A stretch of 64,000 nt of DNA from Okapia johnstoni (GCA_024291935.2 JAGTYA010000026.1:6614001-6678000), one strand, 5' to 3'. Positions 50,071 through 64,000 are shown, counted from the stretch's first letter. The notes: generated by a model not told the origin, from the letters alone. Numbers and translations are program-made.

Positions 50071-51103
50071 TAGAATATATAGTTCAGCATATGTAACTAA
50101 CATAGGTAATAACTAGGCCCTGTTATACTAATGAGAGAACTGAGACAGAGAAATTGAGAACTTGTTCAAAGTTAAAAAGTTAAGAAGCTAGGATCTGAAT
50201 CTGGGACTTACGGGGTTCTGTCAAGTCTGAGCCTGAGAACACAGAAGCCCAGGCCAGTGGCTCCTGGGGGCCTCATTCCCACCCACACCTCCCAGATGAA
50301 CAGAGGCTGCCCCCTGCACCTGGCCTCCTCGCCATCCCCCAAACATCACCAATCCCCTCAGTGCAGGATCTCATCTTGTGAACAGATCCCAGCAACGGGC
50401 TTCCAGGGTTTATTCCTCTCCTGCCTCCACTACTCTAATAGCTTGGCAGTCCTTCAATTCCATGGATCCCAGCTACCCACCCTCTCTGGGACTGGGTCCA
50501 ACCTGCTGCTGGAGAAAACCATTTGCTGCCTCTCTGAGGCTGATGGGAACTACCTCCCATTCAGGGTCCTTGCCAGCCAGAGCTCTCTCAGTTACAAGTG
50601 ACAGAAACCTAACCGGCTTCAAGAGGGAAAATTATTTTTATTGGCTCATGTAACGAAGAAGTCCAGGGTGTACAGGTGTCAGGGTCAAGGTGCTCAGAGG
50701 TCGTCTGGAGTCTCCACCTCTGAGCCCCCTGGTGTTGCCATGCTGGCTTTGTGCTCAGTCGGGATCACCCCCTGGGGTGGGAAGTGGCTTCCGGCCGCCA
50801 CCAGCCTCCACTCCGCCAGCCCTGCTACCCCAGTGTGGCCACCGCCATCCTCACCTTGACTCCTGAGAGGGCTTCCGGCTGCCACCCCAGCGCCATGGGG
50901 AAGCCAGTGGTCTTGTCAAAACCCTTTCCCGTGAGGCCCACCCAAAGTCCCAGGCCTCAGGTGTTTTGCTCACCTGAGTCTCGACCCTGCCTGTGGGCCT
51001 GTTTGGTTGACCAGGCTGGCAGTTCGCATGCCTCAATCCCATCCCCCAAAGTAAGGTCAGCTGCACACACCACAGGCTGAGTAGAAATGCTTCCCCTAAA
51101 GAA

Positions 51104-51301
51104 AGTGAAAGTAAAAGTCACTCAGTCGTGTCCGACTCTTTGCGACCCCATGGACTATATAGTCCATGGAATTCTCCAGGCCAGAATACTGCAGTGGGTT
51201 GCCTTTCCCTTCTCCAGGGGATCTTCCCAACCTAGGGATCAAACCCAGGTCTCCCGCATTGAAGGTGGATTCTTTACCAGCTGAGCCACAAGGGAAGCCC
51301 C
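51104..51301 (-). mobile_element. Bov-tA SINE, inverted, with TSD
   Basis: cactcagtcgtgtccgactc ... gaattctccaggccagaata ... ctgagccacaagggaagccc. ctaaagaaag occurs at about 51094-51103 and 51303-51312. Confidence 0.9.
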
Positions 51302-51614
51302 GCTAAAGAAAGCGGCTTTCTTTTCTTACACCTGGAGCGGGAACAGATGAGCAGCAGATAGGACCACGTGTCCCCAGGCTCCAGCTGCTCTGGGCCCCTC
51401 CAGGCTGTCCCCTTGCCTCTGACCTCATAAAGAAGTCACACGCCACCAGATAAATACTGAATATCTCAACCTCCCACCAAAACCCACTCACCTTTTCCCC
51501 TCTTGGGCTGGGGCTGGCCTCAGGCAACCCCACCTCACTCCATTAGTCCTCTTCTCCCATCCCTTCAGCCACTTCAGCCTGCATTTCTGCCATCTTAAAA
51601 AAAACAAAAAACCA

Positions 51615-51905
51615 AGGCTTCCCTGGTGGCTGAGTAGTAAAGAATTCTCCTGCCAATCCAGGAGACATGGGTTCCATCCCTGGTCCGGGAAGATCCCACA
51701 TGCCATGGCGCAGCTAAGCCCGTGTGCCACACTACTGAGCCTGAGCTCGTGAGCCCGGGAGCCACAACTACTGAAGCCCGCGTGTCCTAGAGCCCACGAT
51801 CTGCAACGAGAAGTCACCGCGATGGGAAGCCTGGGCACTGCAACCAGAGAAAAGCCCACACAGCAACGAAGGCCCAGCACAGCCAAAAATAAATTCATTA
51901 TTTTA
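51615..51905 (+). mobile_element. Long CHR-type SINE
   Basis: ggcttccctggtggctgagt ... gagcccgggagccacaacta ... agccaaaaataaattcatta. Confidence 0.85.
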
Positions 51906-51909
51906 ATTA

Positions 51910-53010
51910 TTTTAGAAAACAAAACAAAATCTGTTCCTCTGTCCTCACTCTGAGCCTCTGTCCTCTCCCATCTCCACTGCATGGTTCTCAATGTTGCTTC
52001 CATTTACCTCTGAGTTTCTCACCTCCAGCTCTCCGTCTCATCAACCACCAGCAACCCACCAAAGCATTCGACAGCTGACCCCCTCCTCCCAGAGGTCCCT
52101 GGGTGGGCACCACAGAGGCTCCCAGGGGGCCTCAGGCTGGTTGCTCTTCCATCTCCTTTGGTGGGCCACCCCAGCCCTCCCCTCTCCTCGACTCTCAAGG
52201 TTCACACACCTGTCTTTAGCCCCCTACATCCAAATGCCCACCCCATGCCTCTCCTCAGCGGCCTCACAGGCACCCCAAACCCATCACAACCAAACTTGAG
52301 ATCTTACTAAGACCCCTATTGATCTTACTTGAGACCCCTCTTCTATGTCCCCACGTCTCCACCCAAAGAAACTCAAGAGTCCTTGAAGATCCCCTCCTTC
52401 CATCAGCGCTCGAGTCTACTGCCAACCCAGGCCTCCAGGCTGCCTGCAGCACCCCACACCTCCTGCCTGCCTCACCAAGCCGCTGCTCCCGGAAGACACA
52501 CGTCTGCCTCGTACTCATAGCTCCAGGGTCTGCTCAGATTCACTGCCTGCTCACCAGCCAGCCTTCATAGCCGCCCCCACACCACCCACCTCTGCCCCCA
52601 CTGCCCCTCCTCACGTCCTTTAAGGCAAGTGGCCCAAGCTCTAGTTTCCCAGACTCATTTCTGTTACCTGTCCCTTTGTAGCAGCCCAGAGTGAACAGAA
52701 TGGTCTACATCAGCGAGCCAAGAAAAAGCCATTCAGAGAAGGGGAGGAACCTGCCCAGGGTCACACAGCACCATGAGACAGGTTGTCCCCCAGCCTGACC
52801 GGCACCAGCTGGCTCAGGCCCTCTGCTGCCTGACCAGCCTTCCTTCCATCGGCACCCATGGCCCTGCGCTGGCAGAACCGTGGCCTCCCGTACATCCCCT
52901 CTCTTCAGTCAGTTGCTGCCCAGCCCCCCCGGGGCTCTGGGTCCCAGCTCAGTGTCAGGAAGGAGGTAGAAGGAGAGAAGGAAGCCACAAACCCTGGACA
53001 AAAACCGGGA
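51910..53010. other. Intergenic, no gene recognised
   Basis: Unique-looking, C/T-rich DNA downstream of DRAP1. Open frames are short and have no convincing splice partners or homology. Confidence 0.6.
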
Positions 53011-53028
53011 CAGACGTGAGCTTTCCCT

Positions 53029-53045
53029 TTTATTATTATTTTATT
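53029..53045 (-). terminator. DRAP1: DRAP1 poly(A) signals
   Basis: Two AATAAA hexamers on the minus strand, at 53045-53040 and 53034-53029, about 90-105 nt after the stop. Cleavage expected near 53010-53020. Confidence 0.8.
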
Positions 53046-53135
53046 AATAAATTTAAGAACAGTTCTATGGCGTCTCTTCCCCCCAGAACAACTAAAACAA
53101 ACTAAAAGGGGGTGTGGCCTGGGGGGCAGAGGGCG

Positions 53136-53241
53136 CTAGGAGTCATAATCCTCTTCTTCCTCTGCGTCAGGTGCTGAGGGGCCTGGGGGTGCTGGGGGCA
53201 GAGGCAAGGTTGAGGTGAAGGGCATGAAGGGTGTCGGGGGG
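53136..53241 (-). CDS. DRAP1: DRAP1 coding exon 7 (terminal)
   Basis: 106 nt, proline-rich ([20 protein letters not shown]...) with stop TAG at 53138-53136. Acceptor ctgcag|CCCCC. Confidence 0.95.
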
Positions 53242-53581
53242 CTGCAGGGGAGAAAGCAGGAAAGAAAGATCAGGCCACTCTCTGGTGCCCATCCCGGCCC
53301 ACTCAGCCCCACCTGGGCATCCCCAGAGCCCACCGCCCTCTGTACCGACAGGGAGCAAGCCCAGAGAAGGGAAGGACCCAGGGCAGGTCACACAGCCCCA
53401 CCTAGCAGAAGGGGACCTTCTGAGAGCACAGTCCCCAGCCTTGAAGTCCTTCTTAGTTCCTCCCCTTCCATCCCCCAAATCTGCCAAAACCAACAGAACC
53501 AAGTGGCCAGGGAGGCCAGGAGGGACAGACAGGTCAGTCTCGGGGTCAGTGGGCCCCCTCTTAGTGCCACGAGCTGCTTAC

Positions 53582-53670
53582 CTCTGAAAGTGGGCAGGGG
53601 GGTGGCTGGCCTGGGGCGGGACCTGTGGTGTCTCCTCTTCTCCATCACTATCTGTATCCTCAGACTCATC
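53582..53670 (-). CDS. DRAP1: DRAP1 coding exon 6
   Basis: 89 nt, acidic patch then [12 protein letters not shown]. Acceptor tctcag|GATGA; donor CAGAG|gtaagc. Confidence 0.95.
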
Positions 53671-53878
53671 CTGAGAACAAGGCAGGAATTAGAGACTAGA
53701 ACGGCATGGGCCCATCACTTGAAAGCAGGAACAGGAGGCTGACCTCAGTAACCCCAATTTACAAAGAAACCAATACAAAAGTCACAGGTGAGGGACCGGG
53801 CCCCCAGCCAGCTTGTCCTGGCCTGGTGTAGGGCTTCCCTGTCCACCCTGTGGGGCAGAAGCCTAGGGCCTCACTTAC

Positions 53879-53972
53879 CTCCTGCTCTGAGTCTGTCCCC
53901 GACAGCTTCTTGTCCTTGCCTTTGCTTCCCATCCCACCGTTCTTCCGGCCACTGCTGCCTGGCTTCCGGCCC
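53879..53972 (-). CDS. DRAP1: DRAP1 coding exon 5
   Basis: 94 nt, basic linker ([20 protein letters not shown]...) ending TDSEQE. Acceptor cccgaag|GGGCC, a non-pyrimidine-rich AAG site fixed by frame; donor GAG|gtaagt. Confidence 0.93.
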
Positions 53973-54092
53973 CTTCGGGAAGGTACAGTACATCTGCCCA
54001 GAGGTCTCCCCACTCCTTTGCCACCCTGCAGCCATCCCCAAGCCCAGGGACCTTGGCCTTCCCCACTTGGACACTGGACCCTGGCTCCCTAC

Positions 54093-54212
54093 CTGCGGGG
54101 ACCCTTGTCTCCATCCATGTGGTTGTCTTCTCCATCCCCCTGCATGTCAGGCACAGATGCCACCAGGTCCTTCAAGAAGTCAAACTGCTGCTCCAGCTCA
54201 ATGCACTGCTTC
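54093..54212 (-). CDS. DRAP1: DRAP1 coding exon 4
   Basis: 120 nt ([20 protein letters not shown]...), end of the histone fold and start of the linker. Acceptor ttccag|GAAGC; donor CGCAG|gtaggg. Confidence 0.95.
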
Positions 54213-54487
54213 CTGGAAGAAGTGGGAAGGGGATGGCACTCGGATGGGGCCCAGACATCTGGGCCCTCAGCAAGGGACAGTACGGACTCTGTGGATGTCA
54301 GGGGAATGGAACCTGGAAAATTTCCACCCCAACCCTACCCCTTGGCCAGAACATCTTAACCCTCCTCCTCAAATCCACAGATCTCCCATCACCCTGCCAC
54401 TTCCTTATCAGGGCACAGCCTCCCCCAGAGCGTGTGTACTCCTGGAGGAAGACCCCAACCGGGCCCTCCAAGATCGGAGCCACTCAC

Positions 54488-54581
54488 AGGTGGGATGTGG
54501 TCATGGTCTTGGCGTTTCGGGATTGGGTCACTTGGCAGGCTTTCTTCAACAGTGACTCCAAGAAAAGCTCGAGCGCCCGAG
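54488..54581 (-). CDS. DRAP1: DRAP1 coding exon 3
   Basis: 94 nt, the long central histone-fold helix ([16 protein letters not shown]) and [13 protein letters not shown]. Acceptor cctcag|CTCGG; donor CACCT|gtgagt. Confidence 0.95.
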
Positions 54582-54689
54582 CTGAGGAGGGTCAAGGAGA
54601 ACGCGGGATGGTGGCCCAGTCCACAAAAAGCGACCCCGGGGCTGCCGGGCTCTCCCACTCCCCCATCCCGACAGCTCCCGACAGGATAC

Positions 54690-54762
54690 AGATGATGACA
54701 GGCACGGCCGCCGCCACCTTCCCAATCTCTTCATCCGTCTGCATGATCTTCTTGATTCGTGC
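54690..54762 (-). CDS. DRAP1: DRAP1 coding exon 2
   Basis: 73 nt covering the first helix of the histone fold ([20 protein letters not shown]...). Acceptor ccccag|GCACG; donor ATCATCT|gtatcc, a fairly weak donor. Confidence 0.95.
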
Positions 54763-54849
54763 CTGGGGAGGGGGCAGACAGCTCGGACCCCGTCGCCTCC
54801 GTCCCAGAAAGGGAGCTTAAGCCGGGCAAAGAGAGGGAGCATCCCGGGA

Positions 54850-57640
<2,791 letters not shown>

Positions 57641-58250
57641 AGTGTTTTTTACAATACTGTGTTGGTGGTTACCTACATTGGTTGGTGGAAAGAGGTAGGG
57701 CCAGGAGAGACTGCCACTTCTGTCCTGATTGCCCTCAACGTCCGAGCGGGGAATGTCTCTGAGAGCCTCTTCAAAGTCAGTCCTGTCTCACCTCCATCCC
57801 AAGAATCAGAATCAGTTGTTCAGTGATTTCCCATAAATTCAAGGACCTGGCCCAGTAAAGTCTGAGGGACTACTACTAGCCTACAGGGAGTGTTTATGCC
57901 CGTTAGAGAAAGGTACCTCCTTGGTCCTGCCCTGCTTCTCCACCAGGGCACATGGTCTGGTGAGGAGAGGTTGAATTGGGTTTCGACCCACTTGACTGAA
58001 ATATCCTTGTGCAGTGAAATATCCTTGTGCAGTACACAACCTTAAGCCTTCTAAGTCTTCCCATTTATACTCCCCTCCTACCACCCAGACCATCAGAGGC
58101 CACAGTCTGTCTGTAAAGCACTTCCATATGGACTATTTAATTCTCACAACCCATCAGAAGATTTTGGCTCAATTTATGGTCAAGAAAATAGACCAAGAGG
58201 GGAAGAGAGTTACCTGAGTCATGGGCAAAAAGAGTTAAAAGACGTGTGCC

Positions 58251-58445
58251 CCAGGACCTTTCCTGGTGATCCAGTGGTTAAGAATCCACCCTCCATTACA
58301 GGGGACATGGGTTCAATCCCTGGTCGGGAAACTTAAGATCCAATGTGCCATGGGGCAACTAAGCCCACGTACCTCAACTAGAGAACCCGCGTGGCACATT
58401 TAAGATCCACCCAACACAACTAAAAATAAGTGAATATTTTTTAAA
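58251..58445 (+). mobile_element. Long CHR-type SINE (3' shortened)
   Basis: ggacctttcctggtgatcca ... ggttcaatccctggtcggga ... aaaataagtgaatatttttt. Confidence 0.85.
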
Positions 58446-58449
58446 AAGT

Positions 58450-60000
58450 CACCCTAGTCCTCACCAAGCTGATGGGGGTCTCCAGCCTCACCTACAGTGA
58501 GCTCTTTACAAGGCAGCTGGCACATTCACTCACGTGATCTTCCTGGGCCACGCCTTCTGCTGAGGCTGCAACAGCTTCTGGGAGCTTGGCTCCGCACCCC
58601 TTGCCCCAGCCCTGGCCCTGGCCTTGGCCTTGGTTGGAGGCCAGGGTGTCTGGCAGGGAGCCCCTAGGGACGAGGCTCTCGTGCTGGAACTGACTCAGCC
58701 TCCAGCAGCCTCATCGAATTGGAATTTGGAGCAGGGGAGCGGAGATGCCAGCAGTCTGACTGGGTGGAAGTAGGTGAGTCATGAGATGCTGGCTCAGCCC
58801 CCTCCCCAGCTTCCTCCACCCTGAGCTGAGTCCCCCTCGGCCCAACCCTGGGAAGTCCCCAGCGCTGAGTGGTCTCCAGGTCGGAGCCCCAGGCCCTGCC
58901 TCCCTCAGACAATCAGTGTCTTGCACTTGCCCAAGCTGAGCCAAGGCTCGGGGGGCTCCTGACCAGGCCTTCGTGGGTCCCACAAAGATGCCCAGGTGGT
59001 ATCAACACCACCTGGTTCTTCCTCCACAATTAAGCATTTCACACAGTCAGTCCCTGTCCTCCCTCCTCATGGCCCCTCTTTAGCCCTTTCCTCACTCTTT
59101 CTCCCAAACCATTGCCACTTGCCCCATTCCCCATACCCTCCCCTCACTGCCAGCTGTCCTGCAGAGCAGCCTGTGTCCAGTGTTCGTCCGCTCCTCAAAG
59201 CCCTTCTGTGGCCCCCCACAGCCTATAACTTTAAAGTCCACTCTTGTGCCTGTTATGACCTAGCTGCACCCCCTCCCCACAGCTTCCCTTAGGCGCCCCT
59301 TTCTGCCCATGCTCGCCACACTGGAGCCAACTGGCTCCCTCTTCACCCCCTGGCGCACAGCGCTGGGCCTTAGGCTCTTCTTTCTGCTTGAACAACCTGC
59401 TTTGCAGCAAGGGTCGAGTGGTTCCTTATGTAATCACTGGATTAATGTCTGTCTCTCGCTGGCCCCCCAGACTCTGTGCTCCGAGAAGTCAAGAACAATG
59501 CCTAAATCTGAGCCCTGTCCCCAGAGAGCCTTACACAGTGTGTGGCCAGAGCAACCTTTTCATACATTATTGAATGAATGAATGACTCAAATCCATCCCC
59601 TGCCAGTCGCTCCAGCCTCATCTCCTCCACTCTGTGCTTGATGACTCCCTGTTCCAGAATCGGGAGCTGCCTGTGCCCGTGGTTCTCTTGCTCACAGGCT
59701 GGCCTTCCCCACTTTGGTGCCCTTTTCTCAGGCTGTTGCCTCTGCCTAGTAGGCCTGACCCTCACCTGCCTCCCTGGCCGACTCGAGATCTCAGGTGTCA
59801 TCCTCTCAGAGGTTCCCCTCCCTCATCCACCTGCTCCCCAGTTTCCCATAATGCCCACCCACCTGTGGCTCTCATCTGGGCATCTGAAGCCCTTCAAGGA
59901 CAGTGGCTGCACTTTATCCCCCAGGGTGTCCTCAGCGTAGGACCAGGCCTAGCTAAGTGCCAAACTAACTGAATAAATGAGTGACTGACTGAAAGTCACC
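58450..60000. other. Intergenic, no gene recognised
   Basis: GC-moderate unique DNA between C11orf68 and the expected FOSL1 gene. Open frames are short on both strands and match nothing I know. Confidence 0.6.
58691..58781. promoter_or_regulatory. AP-1-type motif pair
   Basis: tgactca at 58691-58697 (followed by gc, a half MARE) and tgagtca at 58775-58781 in non-repeat DNA. A third tgagtca lies at 58215-58221. Motif matches only. Confidence 0.35.
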
Positions 60001-60182
60001 CTCTGTGTCTGGGCCTCAGTCTCCTCATTCTGTTCATAACAAGAGCCAGGCACTGTGCTAAGTATGTACCTATGTTTCTCATGTAAGCCTTCCTCAGCTT
60101 GTAAAACAGGTCGAGAGAGGTTCAGTAATTGGTTCAAGGTTACAAAGTTCAGTATGTGAATCCAGGTCATCCAACTCCAGGC

Positions 60183-60390
60183 TTCCCAGGTGGCACTAGT
60201 GGTAAAGAATCCACCTGCCAATGAGGGAGATGCAAGAGACAGGTTCGATCCCTGGGTCAGGAAGATCCCCTGGAGTAGGAAATTGGCACCCCACTCTATT
60301 TTCTTGCCTGGAAAATTCCATGGGCAGAGGAGCTTGGTGGGCTACAATCCATGGGGCCACAAAGAGTAGGACACAGCTGAGCACATGTCC
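60183..60390 (+). mobile_element. Bov-tA SINE
   Basis: ggcttcccaggtggcactag ... ggttcgatccctgggtcagg ... gtaggacacagctgagcaca. Confidence 0.9.
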
Positions 60391-60443
60391 AACACCAGAG
60401 TGCCCAATGCATTGTTGAGCCCCTACTATATGAGAGTGCTGTT

Positions 60444-60455
60444 GGGGGGGGGGGG
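60444..60455 (+). repeat. G12 homopolymer
   Basis: Twelve consecutive G, prone to length error. Confidence 0.9.
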
Positions 60456-62022
60456 CGTGCTGCAAAGATAAACAAGACCCAGCAAGGACTTAGGATCTGA
60501 TGTGTAAAGCACATAGGTTCGGTCCTCAGAACCACCTGAGAGAGGCTGGGCCAAAAGACCAAGATTCCCATTTTACTGATGGAGAAACTGAGGCCCAGAG
60601 AGTATAGTGACCAAGCCTACTGAGCAGGAAGGATCTACCTGCCTACAGTGGGGACTGCTCTTCTGCCAGGAGCAGTGGCAGCAGCTCCCCTGATTGGGAC
60701 CCCCTGCTCAGGCTGACAGAGGCTTCTGCCATTTGGCCAGCCCCTTCCTGTACGGGACTCAGGAAGCAGCCCAGACCCGGGGCAGGTTAGGCTGGGTAAA
60801 CTTGGACAGGCCCTGTACTCTGCTCCCTTTTATGAAACCACAGAAGGACGACGGAGCCAGGAAAAGGATGACACCCCCACTCCACCTACTCCCACCCCCA
60901 CCACCGTAAACCCCCAGCCCCTGGAGAGAAGGCTTCAGAGGGACTGGCCTGTGAGTGAGGGGAACCTGCCGACCCCTGATTCAAGCTGGGGTTAGGGGCT
61001 GAACCTGGGAGGACAGGAAACAGCTGAGTCGAGAGAAAGCTTCAGCCAGAGCTTTGGCGAGGTTTTGGGGATTTTCCCAGAAGGGCAACTGTGCCCACTC
61101 CCGCCCACTGGGAGGGGCCCTGGCAGGGACCCGGCTTGGGTCACACAGCTGATTCATCTGAGGAGGGAAACTCCCCATTTTCTCTGACTCGCATCCCCCA
61201 GATGCTGAGGGGTAACCCAAGGGCACCTAGCCCAGAAACCCACCAAACCCATCTTTCCTTGATTATCGGCCTCCCAGCAGGGCTTGAAAACCACCCAGGC
61301 TGGACAGCGGGACAGAGTTGGGCAGGGCAGCAGGACCCCGGAGCAGCTTCCTAGGAAATAATGACAGAGACTGGAACCAGAGCAACAACCAGACAAGGGG
61401 CTCCTCAGGTGTCCCCCCTCACCCATTTCTCAGATGAGAAAACTGAGGCCCCCAGAGCTAAAGCAAACACACACGCAGCTCTGCTCTTCTCCAGGCACTA
61501 CTCTAAGCAGTTTGTACACATTCACTCATTTTGGTTCTCACAGCCCTCGTTTTCCTGGGGAGTAAACTGAACAGAAAGAGGTTAAGTCACTTGGCCACAG
61601 TCAAGGCTGGAAACGCTCCGGAGGCTCTCCACAACTCCCAAGAGCCCGGCACACACCCCTGAGGCAGGGCGCTCTCCCCTGGTCCCTGGGCAGAGGCCTC
61701 CTTGGGGTGAAGTCTTAAGTGATTTCTGGGGACCTTCTACCCTCAGGTCCCAGCTCAGGGCCCTGGAAACCCTTGAGGACAGGCAGGTCACGCATGGGGG
61801 CCTGGCTCCTCCCAGGCCAAAGGGAGAGAGAGCTGGCTCCTGCAGAGAAAACTCACAGAGCCCGCAGAGGTCGGGAGAGAGCAGCAAGGCATTCCCGCCA
61901 AAATCTGCCTCTGGAGGCTTTGACTCGATTCCAAACCCCAATCCTTTCCTCCGGAGTCAGAGCCTCTTTTCCTGTCTGCCTCCCCCCGCCTCCCGGCCAC
62001 CCCACACACACACTCACGCACG

Positions 62023-62076
62023 TACACACAGGCACACTCGTACACACAGGCACACTCATACACACAGGCACACTCT
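62023..62076. repeat. 18 bp tandem repeat, three units
   Basis: Units of tacacacaggcacactcg repeat three times with one change each, beside a (CA)n start. Confidence 0.95.
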
Positions 62077-62250
62077 GCGCGCAGACTCTGGCCTCCAGGC
62101 CCTGGCCCTGGCGGGCCCTGCTCCCTCTGCCCTGGGCCAGGGTCCCCTGGGAGCTGGAGGGGAGCTGAGAATGTGGCTCTGGGAAGCGTGGCCCAGGGAG
62201 GGCTCCATGCAGACAGCCTCTGCCTCATCCGGACCCACTCACGGGCTGGA

Positions 62251-62279
62251 TGACTCACCCTCTCGCCCCCCATGACTCA
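62251..62279 (+). promoter_or_regulatory. Paired AP-1 sites, 22 bp apart
   Basis: Two tgactca motifs at 62251-62257 and 62273-62279 in unique GC-rich DNA, followed by a tandem cggtgcc-type repeat. Spacing is two helical turns. A candidate enhancer element for FOSL1, which is expected just beyond the window. Confidence 0.4.
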
Positions 62280-62644
62280 GTTTACACCGGTGCCCGGTGC
62301 CCGGAGGCCCTCCCAGGGAGGGTGTAGCGTTTACTAGGCCCAGCCCAGGCCTGCTGGCCTTTCATCCCAGGATAAGAGTTTCATCCCTGGGCTGGCCCGC
62401 AGTCAGGGCTGGCACCCGGAGCCGGGGGGTGGGGGGAAGCCTCAGCCTAGGAGGGTAGGAGAGTCCAAGAACTCCGTGACAGGCCCTAACCGCCCCAGGC
62501 CTGGGGCTACAGAGGACAGGAGCTACTCCAAGAAACCTAAGGGGCCAAGCTGAGCGGGCAGAGCCTTGTGGGCTCCAACAAGAGAGCCCCCAGTGTCCTG
62601 CATCCAGAGGAAACGGTGCACATGGCACAAAACATAACAGCAAG

Positions 62645-62765
62645 GGGACTTCCCTGGTGGTCCAGCAGTTAAGGACTCCACACTTCTACTGCAGGGGGCG
62701 CAGGTTCTATCCCTGGGTGGGGAGCAAAGATCCCACATGACTCAAGCCAAATAAACAAAACATAA
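62645..62765 (+). mobile_element. CHR-type SINE
   Basis: ggggacttccctggtggtcc ... ggttctatccctgggtgggg ... aataaacaaaacataaaaca. Confidence 0.85.
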
Positions 62766-63103
62766 AACAGAAACCAATAGGGTGTAGAGCAGTTTAACTT
62801 CTGGGTAAAAAGATACACAAGAGACCACTTAAAACCCGGAGGGATGCTTTTCCCTGTATACGCTTGGATGACTTCTGGATCTTGAAGCGTGTAAATGTAT
62901 TTCCTAGTTGAAAAACAAATGCAATGAAAATTTAAAAACATAAGGCAAAGTAAAAAATAAAAATCAAGTTTTAAAATATTTTTTCTCTTGTACACACATG
63001 TATACACAGAGAGAGAGAGAGAGAGAACAAGAGATAGGGAGAATCCCTCAAACATAAAATTCTTAAAAGCTACTCAAGATTAAAAACACATAATAGCCTG
63101 CAT

Positions 63104-63465
63104 TATGGTGGTGGTGTTGGAGAAGACTCTTGAGAGCCCCTGGACTGCAAGGAGATCCAACCAGTCCATCCTAAAGGAAATCAGTCCTGAATATTCATTG
63201 GAAGGACTGATGCTAAAGGTGAAACTCCAATACTTTGGCCACCTGGTGCGAAGAACTGACACATTGGAAAAGACCCTGATGATGGGAAAGACTGAAGGCG
63301 GAAGGAGAAGGACGACAGAAGATGAGATGGTTGAATGGCATCACTGACTCTACGGAGATGAGTTTGAGTAAGTTCTGGGAGTTGGTGATGGACAGGGAAG
63401 CCTGGCGTGCTGCAGTCCATGGGGTCACAAAGAGTCAGACACGACTGAGCGACTGAACTGAACTG
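63104..63465 (+). mobile_element. BovB LINE, 5'-truncated, with TSD
   Basis: tggagaagactcttgagagc ... gaaatcagtcctgaatattc ... gactgagcgactgaactgaa. Perfect 12 bp duplication aatagcctgcat at 63092-63103 and 63466-63477. Confidence 0.92.
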
Positions 63466-63892
63466 AATAGCCTGCATAGTGCTGTGGGGCTCTGTTGCAT
63501 GAGGGATTAACCTGGGTTAAGGACTCGAGGAAGGCCTCCTGAGGAAGTGGAGGGGAGACTGGCACCTGCAAGATGAGAGCTGGCCAGGCAAGGGGGTGAG
63601 GGCGGGCATCCCGGGCAGAGGGAACAGCCTCTCCCCATGTTCAGGATTCTGGCTGCTTTCAAGGAACAGACTAACGAGGCAGTGAGGAGCTCAGGCTCTG
63701 AAGACTGACTGCTTACTTTCGCAGCCTGGCTCCACCATTTCCTTGCTGTGCGGTTTTTAGCAGTTTGCTCAATTTCTCTATGCCTCCATTCCCTAATCTA
63801 TGAAATAGGTGTACGTTACTATCTGTCTCTAGAGATGGTTGTGAGCATTAATGAATTACTTCGAATAGTGGCTGGTTCATAAGAGATACCAG

Positions 63893-64000
63893 AAGAAGGA
63901 AATGGCAACCCACTCCAGTATTCTTGCCTGGAAAATCCCATGGACAGAGGAGCCTGGTGGGCTACAGTCCATGGGGTCGCAAAGAGTCGGACACGACTGA
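63893..64000 (+). mobile_element. Bov-tA SINE fragment, cut by window end
   Basis: ggaaatggcaacccactcca ... gcaaagagtcggacacgact; only the BovB-derived half is present, the head being absent. Confidence 0.9.

Noticed and set aside
53788..54820. Two 255-codon plus-strand open frames
   Set aside because: They run antisense across DRAP1 exons and introns, with no homology.
61788..62273. Cysteine/tyrosine repeat protein (ECACVYECACVY) on the minus strand
   Set aside because: Produced by the 18 bp minisatellite; no start context, splice sites or homology.

Overview
This is a stretch of nuclear DNA from a ruminant, most likely a bovid such as cattle, sheep or goat. The assignment rests on dense Bov-tA SINEs, BovB (RTE) LINE fragments, cetartiodactyl CHR-type SINEs with the 'ggacttccctggtggtccagtggtta' type of head, and artiodactyl L1 tails, lying between protein genes that match human 11q13.1 genes in content and order. 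The sequence does not let me choose between cattle, sheep and goat. There is no bacterial or phage content, no CRISPR array and no operon structure.

Layout. 1-8,850 is intergenic and rich in L1 and SINE copies. 8,858-22,870 is SART1 on the minus strand: 20 coding exons, 803 codons, every splice phase closing. 23,985-32,884 is TSGA10IP on the minus strand: 8 coding exons, 543 codons. 32,890-53,010 is a 20 kb gene-poor block of nested SINE/LINE/ERV insertions and microsatellites. 53,020-55,047 is DRAP1 on the minus strand: 7 coding exons, 205 codons. 55,448-57,640 is C11orf68 (BLES03) on the plus strand, head to head with DRAP1 across a CpG island. 57,640-64,000 is intergenic. In human the next gene on that side is FOSL1, which would lie beyond the right edge; EIF1AD would lie beyond the left edge. 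The window reads in the opposite orientation to the human reference.

Functions. SART1 is a spliceosomal U4/U6.U5 tri-snRNP protein (Snu66 homologue, also called hypoxia-associated factor). DRAP1 is the alpha subunit of negative cofactor 2, which represses TBP-dependent transcription. C11orf68 is a UPF0696 protein of unknown role. TSGA10IP is a testis protein. They share a conserved neighbourhood, not a pathway.

Notable points: a GC-AG intron in SART1; a one-base offset that puts the upstream ATG of C11orf68 out of frame and makes an overlapping uORF; a TSGA10IP poly(A) hexamer 7 nt after the stop; several retroposons with clear target-site duplications, including a young L1 inside an ERV LTR-like sequence and a three-copy Bov-tA run inside an older SINE; a pair of AP-1 sites 22 bp apart on the FOSL1 side; and one unexplained protein-like open stretch near 5.5 kb. 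I found no convincing previously undescribed biological system.
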